A stretch of 64,000 nt of DNA from Umbelopsis ramanniana AG (taxonomy: Eukaryota; Mucoromycota; Umbelopsidomycetes; Umbelopsidales; Umbelopsidaceae), in NCBI RefSeq assembly GCF_025399195.1, contig NW_026252138.1, positions 62,001-126,000 of the forward strand, read 5' to 3'. The notes below the pieces were generated by a model. That model worked only from the letters and a program-made list of their open reading frames with translations, had not been told where the DNA came from and did no database searches. Both the position numbers and the translations under genes were made by a program. Positions 43,605 through 55,966 of the stretch are shown piece after piece; the first letter of the stretch is position 1, and the number at the start of each line of letters is the position of its first letter.

Positions 43605-45284
43605 TTACATGTAAGTAAAAGCAATCCAGGCAAGTAAGCCTGTCACTACTATATCTATCATCTGAGCAACCACGTATAATGTACAAAGTAAGCCTAAATG
43701 TCGGATATTTCGCTTCAATTCATTGAACTGAAGCGCTAAACCAATACTAACGAACGATAGCGTTGAGAACCATTCCGAGATGTAAAAGCAAAAGTTATTG
43801 ACGTTGGTACGGGTATCCTCGTCACTGGAAACCACAGTGTTGAATAAAATCGCCGTGATAACGAAACCAATGACAAACTTTGGAAATCGGTTCCAGAGGA
43901 CAACCAGTGGTTTTGTTTGCTGTTTCTTGACCTTTTGTAACGCGACTTGGCGGCGTTGCTGGTTCGTTTGTTTCCGCTCCAATTCTTCTAAAGGCATAGA
44001 GTTGGAGCTGGTTTCCGCTTCTGCATCTAACATGGTTTCCAAATCCTCCGCTTCTTGTTTGGTAGCCTTGAGTTCATGTCGTGCCCAAGCCCAGGTCATA
44101 ACCACGGAGAGTGGGCCAATCAAGACGTTCTGCATCATCTTGACCACGGCCGAAGTGTTGATGGCGGTCTTATCACCGTAAATGCTAGCGGCAGCAATGA
44201 CAGCGCCGGTTGAATCGACGCATCCACCGAACCAAGCTCCGCTCACTTCGGGTGACAGGTAAAGCGACTTTGCAACATAAGGCAGGGCAATGATACTTGG
44301 AATGGTGAAAACGGAAATAATGGCAATGGGCATTTCAGTTTTGGAGGGAGCACCAATGGCAGCTCCTAGTGCGATGGCAGCCGAAGAACCACAAATAAAA
44401 GTGGCACCCGACATAATGATGGAGGTTTGTAAATCGATTTTCAATATCTTGTATCCGAAAAATGCAAGGACCATGAACAGCGTAGGAGTATCAATCCAGC
44501 TGACAAAAAGAGCTCTAGGAGCAAGTGGTCGTAGAATGGTTATATCAATGCATAGCAGGACCAAGGAAATGGCAATATACAATTCGGTTTGCTGAGCAAC
44601 CTTAAGCCAGGGTGGTAAGCGATCTCGATAATTTTGACGAATGGAAAATAAGTTTCTAAGCACGGCTCCAAAGATAATCGCCCAAATGGAGTCTCCCAGG
44701 CTGGCGCTTTTAATTGTGACTAAGGGGGCCAAGGCAATCATGGTTAAAAAAAGGGAGACCAGTAGTGAGATGAATTATCTCACGTGATGGCTATACTAGG
44801 ACCCTTGTTACTTACCATTGCTTGCTAACATTTTGCTAATGAGGGCAATGAAGAAGACGAGTATGTAACCGATAGGGAATTTGGACCAACTCGGTGCTTG
44901 GATACTTGTCAAAGCGAACCAGACTAGTAGGCCCATGGCAGGAAACAGAACAAGTAATCCATAATTGCCAGGTGTTGCAAATGTATCAAACGGGTTGGTA
45001 CGCCAAGGTAAAAATTCTGGTTGGGGGATATTATGCTTAACGCAACCACAAACGATACCGAAAAAGATTATGCCAATCCAGCATGCCCACCACTCTTCCA
45101 AGTTCCACCATAGTAGCCAACTCTTGTGCTTCTGGATGAAAGTCTCGGGTGGTGGGGGTTGAGTAGTAGGTTTGCTTGAAGTAGAGGAAATGTTGATAGT
45201 GGAGGACGAGCTGTCAAGAGAATTGACAGTCCCAATTGGAGGAGCTTGTTGAATAGGGTCTATGATTTCAGGCGAGTCAGTCAT
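43605..45284 (-). CDS. YeiH/UPF0324-type putative anion exporter
   Basis: Two exons (44816-45284 and 43605-44719) give 527 aa. A Ser/Pro-rich cytosolic N-terminus precedes about ten membrane segments. The family signature is clear: ICGSSAAIALGAAIGA, then GAWFGGCVDSTGAVIAAASI with following AVVKMMQN, matching the CGxSA and G-x-W-x-G...V-x-A-A...K pattern of bacterial YeiH (PF03601) proteins, annotated as putative sulfate exporters. A charged loop of about 60 residues (KATKQEAEDLETML) separates the last three spans and is larger than I know in bacteria. The intron was placed so that VTIKSASLGDSIWAIIFG continues the frame. The family is chiefly bacterial; transport substrate and membrane are unknown here. 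Confidence 0.77.
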
Positions 45285-46359
45285 AGTGAGCTGATGGGCC
45301 AGTATGAGTGGTGGGAAATGGCGCGATTCAGGAAGAATGTTATTCGTCGAGCCAAATTGACGAAATTTTTGTATTTAAAGGTCTGCCAGGGTGGCTGGGA
45401 ATATATTTTTCTCTGCTTCGAAAATGTTTTAAAGTTTGGCAAATCCGGAACCTGGCCACTTGATTGAGAATGAAATAAGCTCTGAACATTAACAGCTTTC
45501 TTTAACTTGTCCATACATTTACAATGAGACAGCAACCAAAGTAAAAAAAATTAATTGAGTCATCTACACACTGTGTGGTCATTAGGGGAAAGGGTGGATC
45601 TATTATTTTATTATTTTTTACAAGCACTGCAAACAAACACTAGCTTTGCAGTGAGTGAGTGAGTGGCATACCTAATTGTGAGGTCGTGATGTGTGCCAAG
45701 CTTTCAGTGTGCGTGCCCCGCGCGTAATTTTATTAAAATCGCAAGCCCAATCCACCTCGAAATATGCGCCTGAGCAACCTTGATAGGCTAAAGTGAGCTG
45801 ACGGGTTCCAATGGAGATTTTCTCACGTGGAATCACACACGCCACCTCGTACCGGACAATGGCTTGTTTATTATTTGGCAAGCAGTGGTTGCTGAAATGC
45901 GTAGAGGAAAGTTATTTTCATCGGTTGAACGATTGTTCCGTTCGGAAAGTGCACCACCACCTTAGTCTAAATGGAACATATTCAGCCTGACAAGGTTCGG
46001 AACTGACATGGAAGAAGCCAGAGCCACACAATGTGTGTGCATATGCTCATCCGTTCGGGTAAATACTTTGTGTTCCTAAACCACCCCCCTCGTAAGAGAA
46101 TCACGCTGGCAATAGAAAAGTAAATAACGTTGTTACTGCGTATGTTTCAAAGATGAAATTTTGCATAACATATATTCATGTGGGAAATGATGTGTGAGAA
46201 GAATGAATGTGAGTCAGATGGGAAAAAGGTTAAAGAAAATATATAGAAAAAAGGAAAAAAAAAAAAGTATGCAGCGAGTATAAACGACCATCAAATGCTT
46301 TAGAATGAGATAGATGGAATGGGATGAGAAGGCTTTTCGATATACAGAAAAAAAAAAGG
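45285..46359. other. Intergenic region, about 1.1 kb
   Basis: This is the promoter side of the YeiH-like gene and the 3' side of the PH-domain gene. The only protein-like stretch is a minus-strand frame at 45672-45881, open up to a TTTCAG at about 45889 (EVACVIPREKISIG, LTLAYQGCSGAYFEVDWAC). No start exon could be attached to it. CACGTG-like sequence occurs at 45823-45828. Otherwise nothing is recognised. Confidence 0.35.
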
Positions 46360-47669
46360 TTAGATGAGAGCCTGCTCAACATCTTGATTGTTTTGGTCGT
46401 CGCGAGCTAAAGTGTCAAGTACCGATCGTCGCCAGGCTTCGCGAGGATTATTGTGGTTATCCGCAGCGGTAGGTCTTATGTTGCTATTAGTGAGAGTGTT
46501 ATCGGTCTGTCTTCTCCTCCGTCGTGGTAACGTGATGAATTTTGGCATTTTTCGTTGATCAATGTCACTGCTTACATTAGCAGAAGCTTGCAAATGTTCT
46601 ACCCATGAAACAATTTCTATAGCATCTGCGCTCCGTAACAAAAACTGAGGTCCGTCCATAAATTTTAGCCGGATAACATTCCGGCGTTTGACATAATCTA
46701 AAGCCAAACCGGTATCGGCTTGATGCATGGAGAAGCTGCAAATCTTGGGGGAGCGCTGTAGATCGATCGGCTCTGAATTATAGAGGGCCAAACTAGTTCC
46801 CCATAAGCGCAAATATAGTTTTCTGCAGGTCATAACAAAAACATTAATCAGCATCGGTTCTACTCATTTTAACAATATACAAGGTCCCCAGTTCCCCTTG
46901 ATTTTTTTTTTTTTTTACTAGACCACCCTAACAAAGTGCTCTGGGCTTATGTCCTCAACCTCCCCCCTTCTTGGGTTTCGACTCTCCCAAAACAGAAATT
47001 GATAGAAAATACTTTACCTCCATGACCGGTTGCGTGCTTTAACTCCTGGTCGGTCCATTTCTCGTTTGACTAGAAGATATCCCATTTTATAAACCGAGCA
47101 TGAGTAGCGTGGTAATGACTCGCAACCCTCTTCAGGTCTAGGTAAAACCGGGCGTGACAAGCATGCAGGTGGAGGAGAATAGGCGGGCGGGGGCTGAGAT
47201 GATGGCATCGACCAGCGCCGGAAAGTTAAATCGACAGGGTGAAGGTTGTCAGCACTGTGTGGAGTTGAGCCATCTAAAGTGAGTCGTCTCGTTAACTTTT
47301 CCAAAGTTTCCCGACGGTGTGAGTCCATGATAGGGGAAGACTCCATGCTTCCGCTGCTGGATGAAGCGGTTGTAGATGATGCATCGTCGAAAATCAAGCT
47401 AGGCATGTCTTCGGGTACGGTATCCAATGTAGATAATGTCGTGGTAGATCCTGTAAGAACGTCTCTCGATAGAGCTAGCTTGTACAAGCCAGAATGTCGT
47501 CTGAAATCTATCATATTGGATTTGCATCGGGTATATGTCGGCCGGTCGTTCAAGTGCAAGTCGTCACCCAGTCGAACAGTGTTTACTATAAGGGAAATGA
47601 AGGGGGGTAGGTGAATTAATACCATGGATGAATGGGTCGAGTAGAGGGAGGTAAAGTGGTACCTGTCAT
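46360..47669 (-). CDS. PH-domain protein
   Basis: Three exons (47663-47669, 47018-47585, 46360-46822) give 345 aa. The first exon is just 7 nt (ATGACAG) and is inferred from the CTTATAG acceptor at 47586 and the GTACCA donor. The protein has a conserved opening (TVRLGDDLHLNDRPTYTRC), a Ser/Thr-rich middle, a Pro-rich PPPAYSPPPA motif and a split PH domain (YKMGYLLVKRE...NRSWRKLYLRLWGTSLALYN, FLLRSADAIEIVSWVEHLQA). A basic RRRRR cluster follows. PH domains bind phosphoinositides or proteins at membranes; the layout is like fungal PH proteins of the yeast YHR131C/YNL144C group. The mini-exon is the weak point: the ORF from 47625 has no better ATG in the conserved frame. Confidence 0.7.
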
Positions 47670-47922
47670 TTGAGAAAAAGAAAAGAGAGAAGGAAACGCT
47701 TCAACAATGCAAAAAAGAAAGAAATAGATTTATTCTGATGAAAAGGCGAGGCTTTAATGATGGGATTTTTATGACGTTGGAAAGTAGCTCTGATGCATTT
47801 CCTTATTCGGACATTCCATATCATATCGCCTTTTTTTATAGGCTATTATATTACTACAACGGTGAGTGCATCCCAAGCTACAACAGATGAACGAACACTC
47901 GCGTCAGCCCCAGCTCATCACT

Positions 47923-50900
47923 TCATATGATCGCTCCATATATACTTTGATCGCTTACCTTGGTACTAAATTCAAGCTTGGATCGCTTTTGAAACCGGGT
48001 GAATTCTTTCAAGTCGTGCAGCTTCACCAGCTCTTGCGCAGGTATGATAACCAAAACAAATGCAAAGCCTAGGAAATAAACGTACCATGGCAAAGTTCGT
48101 ATAGAATAGGGACCTTTTGCCAAGGACACTGCACAAAAAGCAAATTGAAGGGCGATACTATAATGGGACTTAGTGTCTGCACCAGTGGTAATTAGCTCCA
48201 AAAGAAGTTTTTTTTTCTTTTTCTCTTTACCTCGTGAAAAACGCAATGATCCAGATACGGTTCCGGAAGGGTAAAAACCTACGCATGGACAGCGTTCGGT
48301 GTAGGAAAGTGGCAGAGATACAAGCTGGAAATTAAAATCAGTCAGTGATGAAGCATGGAGAAGGACATGATGTATCCAGGTGATAACTACCTATATACCA
48401 AACAAAGATAAGCATAGTACAGTTTTGTGCATACAGAACCGCCCATTGTATCTCGTTATTCCAATGTAACCACCCAACAGTACCAAGGTCACCAAATATT
48501 TCAGTGGCTGGAACCGTTCCGTCCAGAAAATGGATCAAACATCTACCGAACAAACCCAAGTTTTAGGTTAGTACCTATTTCAACGGAATAAGTTTTGTTC
48601 TTCCATAAATTTCTTACAGGACGTAAATGATCACACTCATGATGATGGGTAGAGCAAACCGTAAGACGAAGTAGGTCATAAAGCGCCACCGATCGACAAC
48701 ATGATTAATGTTTTTACCTATCAAACAGAAAGATTTAATTCAAAGAAGTTCTGTCGTTTTGCTCCACACTTCTGACTTTTTCCTTTGGGGAGGTTTTTGC
48801 TCACCTGGCATCATAAGCATGATATTGTCCTCGTGCGGGGAGAAGAGCATGGAAATGGTTAAAATGGGCAGAACGATCCACATTATCCATAGCATCTGGT
48901 ACCCCGTGAGGATGGGAGGAAGGAGCATGCAAAAAGATAAGAGTTGTATCAAGGCCATTGCCATGCATGATGCTGTGAAGAATACGAAAGCCTGTGGGTT
49001 GCACAAAGATGGTTTGGAAAGGAAATAGGATAGAAGAATATTCAGTGGGTTGGCGGGAAAAAAAATCGTCATAGAGAAATGCCTTTCATTCGTTGCATTC
49101 CTTTCAAAATCATGAAATGGTGCGTTCCGTACTCACCATTCGTACAGCATTCAGTAAACGTCTGGCTTCCCGAGTCAGCTGTGTCAGTGCGTATAAGCTT
49201 GTCTCGTATTGCATGAACAGACCACATGGTAAGCTGACCAAGGACGCTCCTATCGCAAGAGGTGGCTGTCTACCACCTAAAGCCAATCTGCCTTTGGTCT
49301 GTGCTCGGGTGTGCATAGGCTCCATCGCTATGCTGACGTCCGCCTGATGCAAAATCGTATTAGCCCATTGACAAAAAAAGTCATCTTTCGTAAAAAATAT
49401 CCCAAAATGTGACACTTACCAGCGCAAACGAAGCAGTATTTTTGGCATTAAGCGCATTGCCAACGCAACACACAACTTCACCATTTTCTTGAAAGATGCG
49501 AATCATCTCTGTCGTCGCATACGGGGTACATTCCGCGAACAATGAAACATGCAATGGGATATCGTCCACATTTTCAAGATGAGGGCGAATTTGATCAATT
49601 CCGCGAGGCAGCTGTGCCTTGATGTCGTGCGTCTGCAAGTACCCCGTGCCGCAGTTGTCATCATCAGCATTGGATAACAAAATACAGCTGTTCCAGTCTG
49701 TCTCCAGGCCAAGTCTTTCGGCGTAGGCTATTAACATCAAAAGATGAGCATACAGGTCTTAGGTTTTCTTACTCAAAAACACCACACTAACCTTTGGACT
49801 CTCGTTCAGCGGTAGGTGAGAAATACACGAATCGAATACCGGCCAAACCGAGATCCTCGATGAAATCCACCACATTCTGTGGAAAAACAAGAGGTCATGC
49901 AAATGATAACGTTAACATGTTTTCAGTCTAATTACCAATAGACAATTCAACAGATGAAATCTTAACTTACCAACTTGGGCCGATGGCATAGTGTGGCAAG
50001 ACCAAGGAAGATCTGGCCCTTGACCACCTCCTTGTAGAACCTCTCCTCATCTCCTTGGTTGACCTGCTCAACATCCTGGAACGAAAAATCGAGCGCTTCA
50101 TCGTCGCTATTTTTAGATTTATGACGATACGGTCTTTTTCGAGTCAAGTCTTGAGTAGACGACGCTTCGGTTGCCGCCGCTCCCACGGATGTGGAAGTCC
50201 CTTGCTCACCATCATCGTCTTCATCTCCTTGTGTATCCGTATCTGTGCTGGCCGAAGATACGCTTGAACTGTCGGTGCTAGGCCGATTGTAGGGTAAGAC
50301 AATGAATGCGCACCCTGGATCAGATCCATAATCACCAGACTGTTGGAGGAAAGGGATTTTTTCTCCATGGGTGGTGTTGATTGGTCGGTATGCGTACGCT
50401 ATACATTGCATATCATTCACCTGAGCATTTTGAAACAAATCGTACACCTTTTTCTCCATCTATGGTTGAAGAAATAAACATTTGTATCATTCCAACCGAT
50501 CAATGCAATGTTATGTTATGAATATCTCAACTTACAGCATCCGTCATTCTTCGAAGGCTTTGCCCATCCCAGTAATCGGAACACTTGTCCAAAATGAGAT
50601 CCAAATGTCCGTCACTCAAAAGCTGGTAGCTTCCTAGATCCGAGTATTCCGGGTTAAAGTGATGCAAGAGCAAAAACATGTATCGTAAACTCAGAAAATT
50701 TACCTGATCGAGTTTCTTCATATATCGTCGACAGCATGCTAGGAACCTCGAATTGTTGTGAGAAATTTCGATGGGCGTTAAGTACTTCATGATAGGGAGC
50801 AAACGTGTATATCTCCTTGCGAAGCTGGAAAGTCGAAAGAGCGTCATCTGTAAACCCAATGGATTTACCCAGGCGACAAAGACAAGCTGAAAAAAATTAA

Positions 50901-53572
50901 AAAAATTAAAAATAGAAATAAATTAGCGTTTATATGTTATCGATGCAAAAATGAGGAAAGAATAGGTTTAGCCTCACATTGTCGAGCAGGTAACGTTTTG
51001 CCGTAGCTATGAAGACCAGAGCGCTTTCTATGATGTTCTGCTCGTCGTCGGCCTTGCAAAACACCGCAATTGGTATTTAGTAGAAAATTCAGTCCCACAG
51101 GCTTTAATCCACTAAATAAGGTTAAGAGTTATGATGCGTTCAAATCAACCCAGACGGAAAGAACTCGGAATGCTTACGCCAGGTATTGGTCCCAGTCTTG
51201 ATCTTCAAACTTTATGCCATAGGGTTGATCATAATCTTCCTCTACATCGAGTACAGCTACGTCCTCGTCAGCGTCAGGCAGCAATATTTGCTCTACCGAC
51301 GGAAACGGCTATAATGAGGCAATATGTTCAGGAACAGATGGTCTACTCGAGGTAAGTTCCTTCCCTCGCTTTCTGGAAAAAACTTACGTTCGCAATGGTC
51401 CCTTCTTTGTCCAAACAACAAATGACAGTTGTACTTCCAAGCGATTCAAACAAATTCGTAGATCGAGTTAGAGACAGTTTGTCCCATTTGGTCAGTAACG
51501 AAAAAAACCTGCTCCAAACCGCGTCTAATCGTACGGTTAGTAAACGATCATAGTGCACTAAAATTATGATGGGAAAATTCGCTTACTTGGGTTGAGATCA
51601 ACATCTTTTGTAGGAGGAGGGGCTTCTGCATCGAATTCATCCACATCATCTTCATCCTCGTATTCGGTTTTCGAAATCTGAAGCGCTTCGAATAGAATGA
51701 GCACTTGGGCATTTCCGAAACTTCTTGCAATGAGCCATAAACTGGGTAAGGTCAGTGGCAAGAGCGGTATGATGGTATAAATGGTTTCTACAAAAACCAC
51801 TTCAAAAATTTGATCGACATGGTATTTGTTACCCATGATATCCTTGAAACCGAACCGGAAAAGGTTGATGATCAGGGCCAATGCCAAAACGGCCCAAATA
51901 ATTCGATGATAGAACCAGTTGATTAAAACTTTGGCTTCGTTGTGAATGACAGTCTCTGGGCGCTCTCCTTGAAGAGCTTTGCGCATGTTTTTTCGCAACG
52001 GCGTTTCCAATAAGATAAACTGATGTCGTCCACGTGCAGTCATGTAATCTCTCATCATATGTGGATGTGGAGGGACGCCGAAGAAGGATGGCTTGAGTAC
52101 TTGATCAGCAGCCATGTAATATTCTTTTCGAGTGAAATCCACAGTAGCTTTATCGCTTTCAAGAGATGCACCTAGGTCGGTAGTAGAGTTGATCCCAAGT
52201 TGATTGACGGTCTCTATTGGATCAAGGTACACGTATTTCATGCGACACGGTGCAACATCGCCATACAGCATCTCAACCACGTCGCCTTCGACCAGTAAAT
52301 TGGTAGGAAATACTCTGGAAACACCATCTCGAACCACCTTTGCAATCGATAGGGAAGGAATGAAGGGTATGCGAGTATCTTGAACCATATTCATGCCACT
52401 TCTTTCCAATGCTTCGATGATGGTCTGCGCTCGATCCGTCACTTCCCGAAGTGTTAGCCGTTGCTCTCGTCGATACAACCAACCGTTCCAAATGATAAAA
52501 GCTAGTACCAAAAGACCTTCAATAAGAGATCCCAGAACCCTTGACTGATATGGATTCGAGAGCTTATATCCAATTATATAAAATGCAAGTAGTATGATTA
52601 CAGATATGATACAGATGATGGTTTCAGGTCGAATGATCCAGGTTATTATGCCTAATGGTAAAGAAAGGGTAAGTATGGGGTAGAGGATGATGGTCGTCAT
52701 GCAATATCAAATGCATATAAACTGGATACTTGCGTATATCTTTGCTGGTTTTCACTCTTTCCTCTTCTAATATAGAGTTTGCTACTTCAAGAAGACGTCT
52801 AACGCTCCAGGTTAGTAAATGAAATGGTATAGTACACATAATCGCACTTTGAGCTATCTCACCTTAATGCTTCTTCGCTGGATAGACCGGGATTACGAGA
52901 GAAACTGCTTTCTCTACGAGTGGATGAAATGTAGGAATTTTGACGATCTCGTCGATTACGAAGGCCATTTTTATCCGCAGCCCAATCCGACTCAGCATGG
53001 GAATCTTCCTCTAGCAGAGAATGTCTTCGATGCATAACTTCCTGGTTCCAGCGAGGCATTTCGTCCATCAAATCGTCTTCTTCTTCAGTGTAAATGGTCA
53101 TGATGCGATTGCCTTCTTTACCAGAAGAGTGCCCATTCGTTGGCAAGCTTGATACTTCCATTGGATGTATATCCTCTCCACGTGGCAATTCGGTAAGCTG
53201 GTGTGGTCTGCCATCTTCGGTACAACCATGATCATATTGACTGGGTCGAAGAATTCCACTGTCAATGACGATTTGTGCTGATTCACTTGACGACGAAGAA
53301 AGTGAAGGGCTTCTCGAATATCTTGCTTGTTCCGATTCGTTATCAGGTGTCTGAATATCGAGAAGAAAATAAGTTGTGTCCTCTTCATCGCCGTCATGCT
53401 CTGTGTTATCTCTTGTTTGCGGAACAAGAAGGTCAGGTATATCCATGTTTAGCGGCGTTTGGGAGTTCTCAGAGCGAAATGAGTTCGGTGTTGAGTTGCC
53501 AGAAAGATGGGATGCAGTGTTCTGCTTATTGGTCAAATGAATCCTTGACGTTGGCTTGTCTGGCTCGCTCAT
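47923..53572 (-). CDS. TMEM94-like P-type-ATPase-related membrane protein
   Basis: A multi-exon gene of 5.6 kb is read from ATG 53570-53572 (MSEPDKPTSRIHLTNKQ) to TGA 47923-47925. A long disordered N-terminus leads to two membrane spans, an actuator-like domain (LLVEGDVVEMLYGDVAPCRM), two more spans (FVETIYTIIPLLPLTLPSLW) and the phosphorylation-loop equivalent DKEGT (51397-51411) in place of DKTGT. Next come a catalytic-like region with GIRFVYFSPTAERESKAYAE and GLETDWNSCILLS, a hinge with GEVVCCVGNALNAKN...ADVSIAM, further membrane spans and a C-terminus with FQKRSKLEFSTK. These blocks match animal TMEM94 (ERMA), described as an ER magnesium pump relative. The key Asp is kept but the following Thr is Glu, so ATPase activity is doubtful. 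The ORF reaches 53617 but starts there with TTG, so the ATG at 53572 is used. Exon borders are approximate. Confidence 0.83.
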
Positions 53573-55033
53573 GGTCCCAACATGAACTCTAGGAATTCCA
53601 TTTTTTTGACCCCACAAGGTTTCGTCGATGTCCTGTTGTGACTGTAAATTTCGGAATGCATTTGGCCAAAGTGAATGGGCTTTGCAGCCGCGCTACTTGA
53701 AACCTATGTTGCCCAGGTCTCCCGTATTCTGAGCCTTTCCACTTTCTCTGTCGCATTTCATTGACAGTTAGTTACAATTTTATCAGAGATTACAGAAAAT
53801 AAACCGTTATATAGCCTAAAGAGGTGCTTGAAGGCTGAGAATGTTTTGCAGCCAAGCATATTTGACGTTTATAGGCACATGTTTTTGGAATGGATTGAGA
53901 AACATCTTTGACTGGAGCCACTATGCTCAACTCTTAACAAGCAATACACACATAACCATCTATCGATCTATTAATTAGGAATTCAATCGCTGCTATCTCG
54001 TCGAATATATGTCAGCTTGTCGGCAGAGCGCACAGGAACGCGTCAAAGTCTTACGCTATACCAGGGAGAAATTACCTTAGTACTTATACATCAACATTCA
54101 TTTATCTGTAGGTGAGCCGTCGTATTGTTGCCACCCCAATGTAGATAAAAAATAAATAACATAATTGGGGGCACATTGTGACGATAGATCTAACATGCTG
54201 GTCAACAACGATGTGCCAATAACTTGGAACAACCAGAAGTAAAGCCACTGCCAGGACCCAAGGGTCTAAATTCATTGTGTCGGCCGGTGCTTCCGAACAG
54301 GTGCAGATCGATAATAAAGGGCATATGGGTGGAGCAGGATTGAAGGGAGGCATAGCTGGTACCACTCTCCGGGATTGGCAAATAAACACAGGGCAGCGCG
54401 AGTTTGAAAATCTCACAGATCAACAACTTCACTAAATCAAACAAGTTTAAGCATACGCTGACTTCCAGAAGTAGTCTCCCGGTTCGTACCAACGCGCAAT
54501 TCCCAGATTCTGAATCTAATCAGACACTAGCACTCGTGATCCTCCTGCAGTCTCCTCCAGTGCTTTTACTAGAATCAGCCAATTGCTTGGAGAACAGCTC
54601 TCCACTTACATCACCAACATAGTCTTCCTTTTTTTTTTTTACATTATTTTTATTTGTGGAGAAAAAGAAATAAGGATAGCGATATTGAATATCTGAAGAG
54701 TAAACGAAAGGAGAGGGAAATGAATGTACAGTGCTAGAGCCAAATTTTGGATATTTTTTTGGTTTTTTAAGATGTTCAAACGCTGAATGAAAGGTGAAAA
54801 TGACCCGATAGTTATGCATTGCAGAAAAGGTCAGTGGAGGACTTTCGCAAAGAAGGGTCAGGGGGGTTATAAATGTATGCATGCACGTAACCTGAAGTGT
54901 ATCTATCTTTGAGAGAAAGAAGTTTACACATATGTATTAGCATGGATACATGGTTACGTGAGCAAGATATATATACGAATACATATATGAGAAAAGGTCG
55001 AAGGGAAATAAAAACGGCTGGGACGTTAACTGC
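53573..55033. other. Intergenic region, about 1.5 kb
   Basis: This is the presumed promoter of the TMEM94-like gene plus the 3' side of the Ser-rich gene. The only protein-like frame is at 54102-54416 (minus), listed separately. A T-run lies at 54629-54640. TATATA-rich sequence at 54966-54990 is probably 3' UTR. No RNA gene is recognised. Confidence 0.35.
54102..54416 (-). CDS. Possible small membrane protein (weak)
   Basis: This is an ORF of up to 104 codons whose last 60 residues look real. MNLDPWVLAVALLLVVPSYW is a plausible membrane span, and CYLFFIYIGVATI a second, followed by a basic end. An upstream Cys/Pro-rich stretch (PPICPLLSICTCSEAPADT) could be a leader. Length and hydrophobic pattern fit a small two-span protein, but overlapping frames are also open here and there is no promoter or splice evidence. 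It could equally be chance. Confidence 0.25.
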   Translation of the reverse strand: MRFSNSRCPVFICQSRRVVPAMPPFNPAPPICPLLSICTCSEAPADTMNLDPWVLAVALLLVVPSYWHIVVDQHVRSIVTMCPQLCYLFFIYIGVATIRRLTYR

Positions 55034-55966
55034 CTAGCAGATTTTGAGGTCTTCTACTTCACCGGTTAAATGATCCATACGGGCACGAGGAAGGTGATCA
55101 AAATCGTAGGGGTCAATGGTCTCGACGGCTTCACGTTTAGGTTCTGCAATAGCAATGAAAGGATTAGGCTCCATCTTTGACACCGGCAAATCAGATATAG
55201 CTCTCAGCTCCATTTGTGGGGAAGTAGGGCGTTTCAGTGATCGTGTTGTGTGATGATGATGTTCCACATATCGATCCAAACCATTAAAACTGGCTGCACG
55301 AAGCAATTTAGGTGGAAACGATTGCGATGACGATGAGCCGCCTCCTCCTCTCATTAAAATGGCCGTGGTGCCTGGAGAGGATGGGGATCTTCGGGATAGG
55401 GACCGCCGTCTAATGGGCATAGGCTGCTCCTGCTGGTGATGAATTTCATCAAGCCAAGACAAATCGGTTCTTGCCCGCTTTAGGGGTGAACCCGCCATAC
55501 GCTGCAAGCAGTCGTATCCTGCAGGCGGAGGAGATTGAGATCGAGAAGATGATGAGGAAGTAGATGAAGAATGTCGAGAAGGATGTAATGGGGACCCGTT
55601 GCTAAAACTTCGAGGTAAAACCGGTGATCGTTTGGGGCTTTTCCTACTTGTGTTGTTATGCGCGTTAGGGCTAGTGAGAGGCGTAGATATCGATGCTCCA
55701 TGTAATCCACCGCCGGAACGACCAGTTGGTGTAGTTGGCGGTGTAATTAAGTTATTGCTGATATTGGTACGATTGGACGAGGAACCGACTGTATCAGTGG
55801 TAGTGGGCACTGAACTTCTAGCTCGAGCAAGGTTAGGCCGCCCACGACCTCTGGAGGCCTGCGTACCTCTGGTTCGCCGCGTGTCTTGCGATCGCGTATG
55901 CAAACCCTCCCATTCCTCAGTAATAAAAGAACGGCCACTGCGATGTACGCGACTGGACTGATCCAT
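55034..55966 (-). CDS. Ser/Arg-rich protein of unknown function
   Basis: A single-exon reading from ATG 55964-55966 (MDQSSRVHRSGRSFITEEWE) to TAG 55034 gives 310 aa. The long ORF extends to a TTG at 56050, which is not a likely start. The protein is disordered: Ser, Arg, Pro and Thr-rich, with a Ser run, a His run and a Gly run. Short conserved-looking motifs are LKRARTDLSWLDEIHH, LLRAASFNGLDRYVEHHHH and a C-terminal DPYDFDHLPRARMDHLTGEV. The basic, phosphorylatable sequence would fit a regulatory or cell-cycle protein. I do not recognise a family. An upstream 5' exon is possible, since GTAGGG follows TCATTCAAAG on the minus strand at about 56110. Confidence 0.6.
   Translation of the reverse strand: MDQSSRVHRSGRSFITEEWEGLHTRSQDTRRTRGTQASRGRGRPNLARARSSVPTTTDTVGSSSNRTNISNNLITPPTTPTGRSGGGLHGASISTPLTSPNAHNNTSRKSPKRSPVLPRSFSNGSPLHPSRHSSSTSSSSSRSQSPPPAGYDCLQRMAGSPLKRARTDLSWLDEIHHQQEQPMPIRRRSLSRRSPSSPGTTAILMRGGGGSSSSQSFPPKLLRAASFNGLDRYVEHHHHTTRSLKRPTSPQMELRAISDLPVSKMEPNPFIAIAEPKREAVETIDPYDFDHLPRARMDHLTGEVEDLKIC

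Noticed and set aside
53573-53617. N-terminal extension of the TMEM94-like protein to 53617
   Set aside because: It starts at TTG; the ATG at 53572 is the better start.
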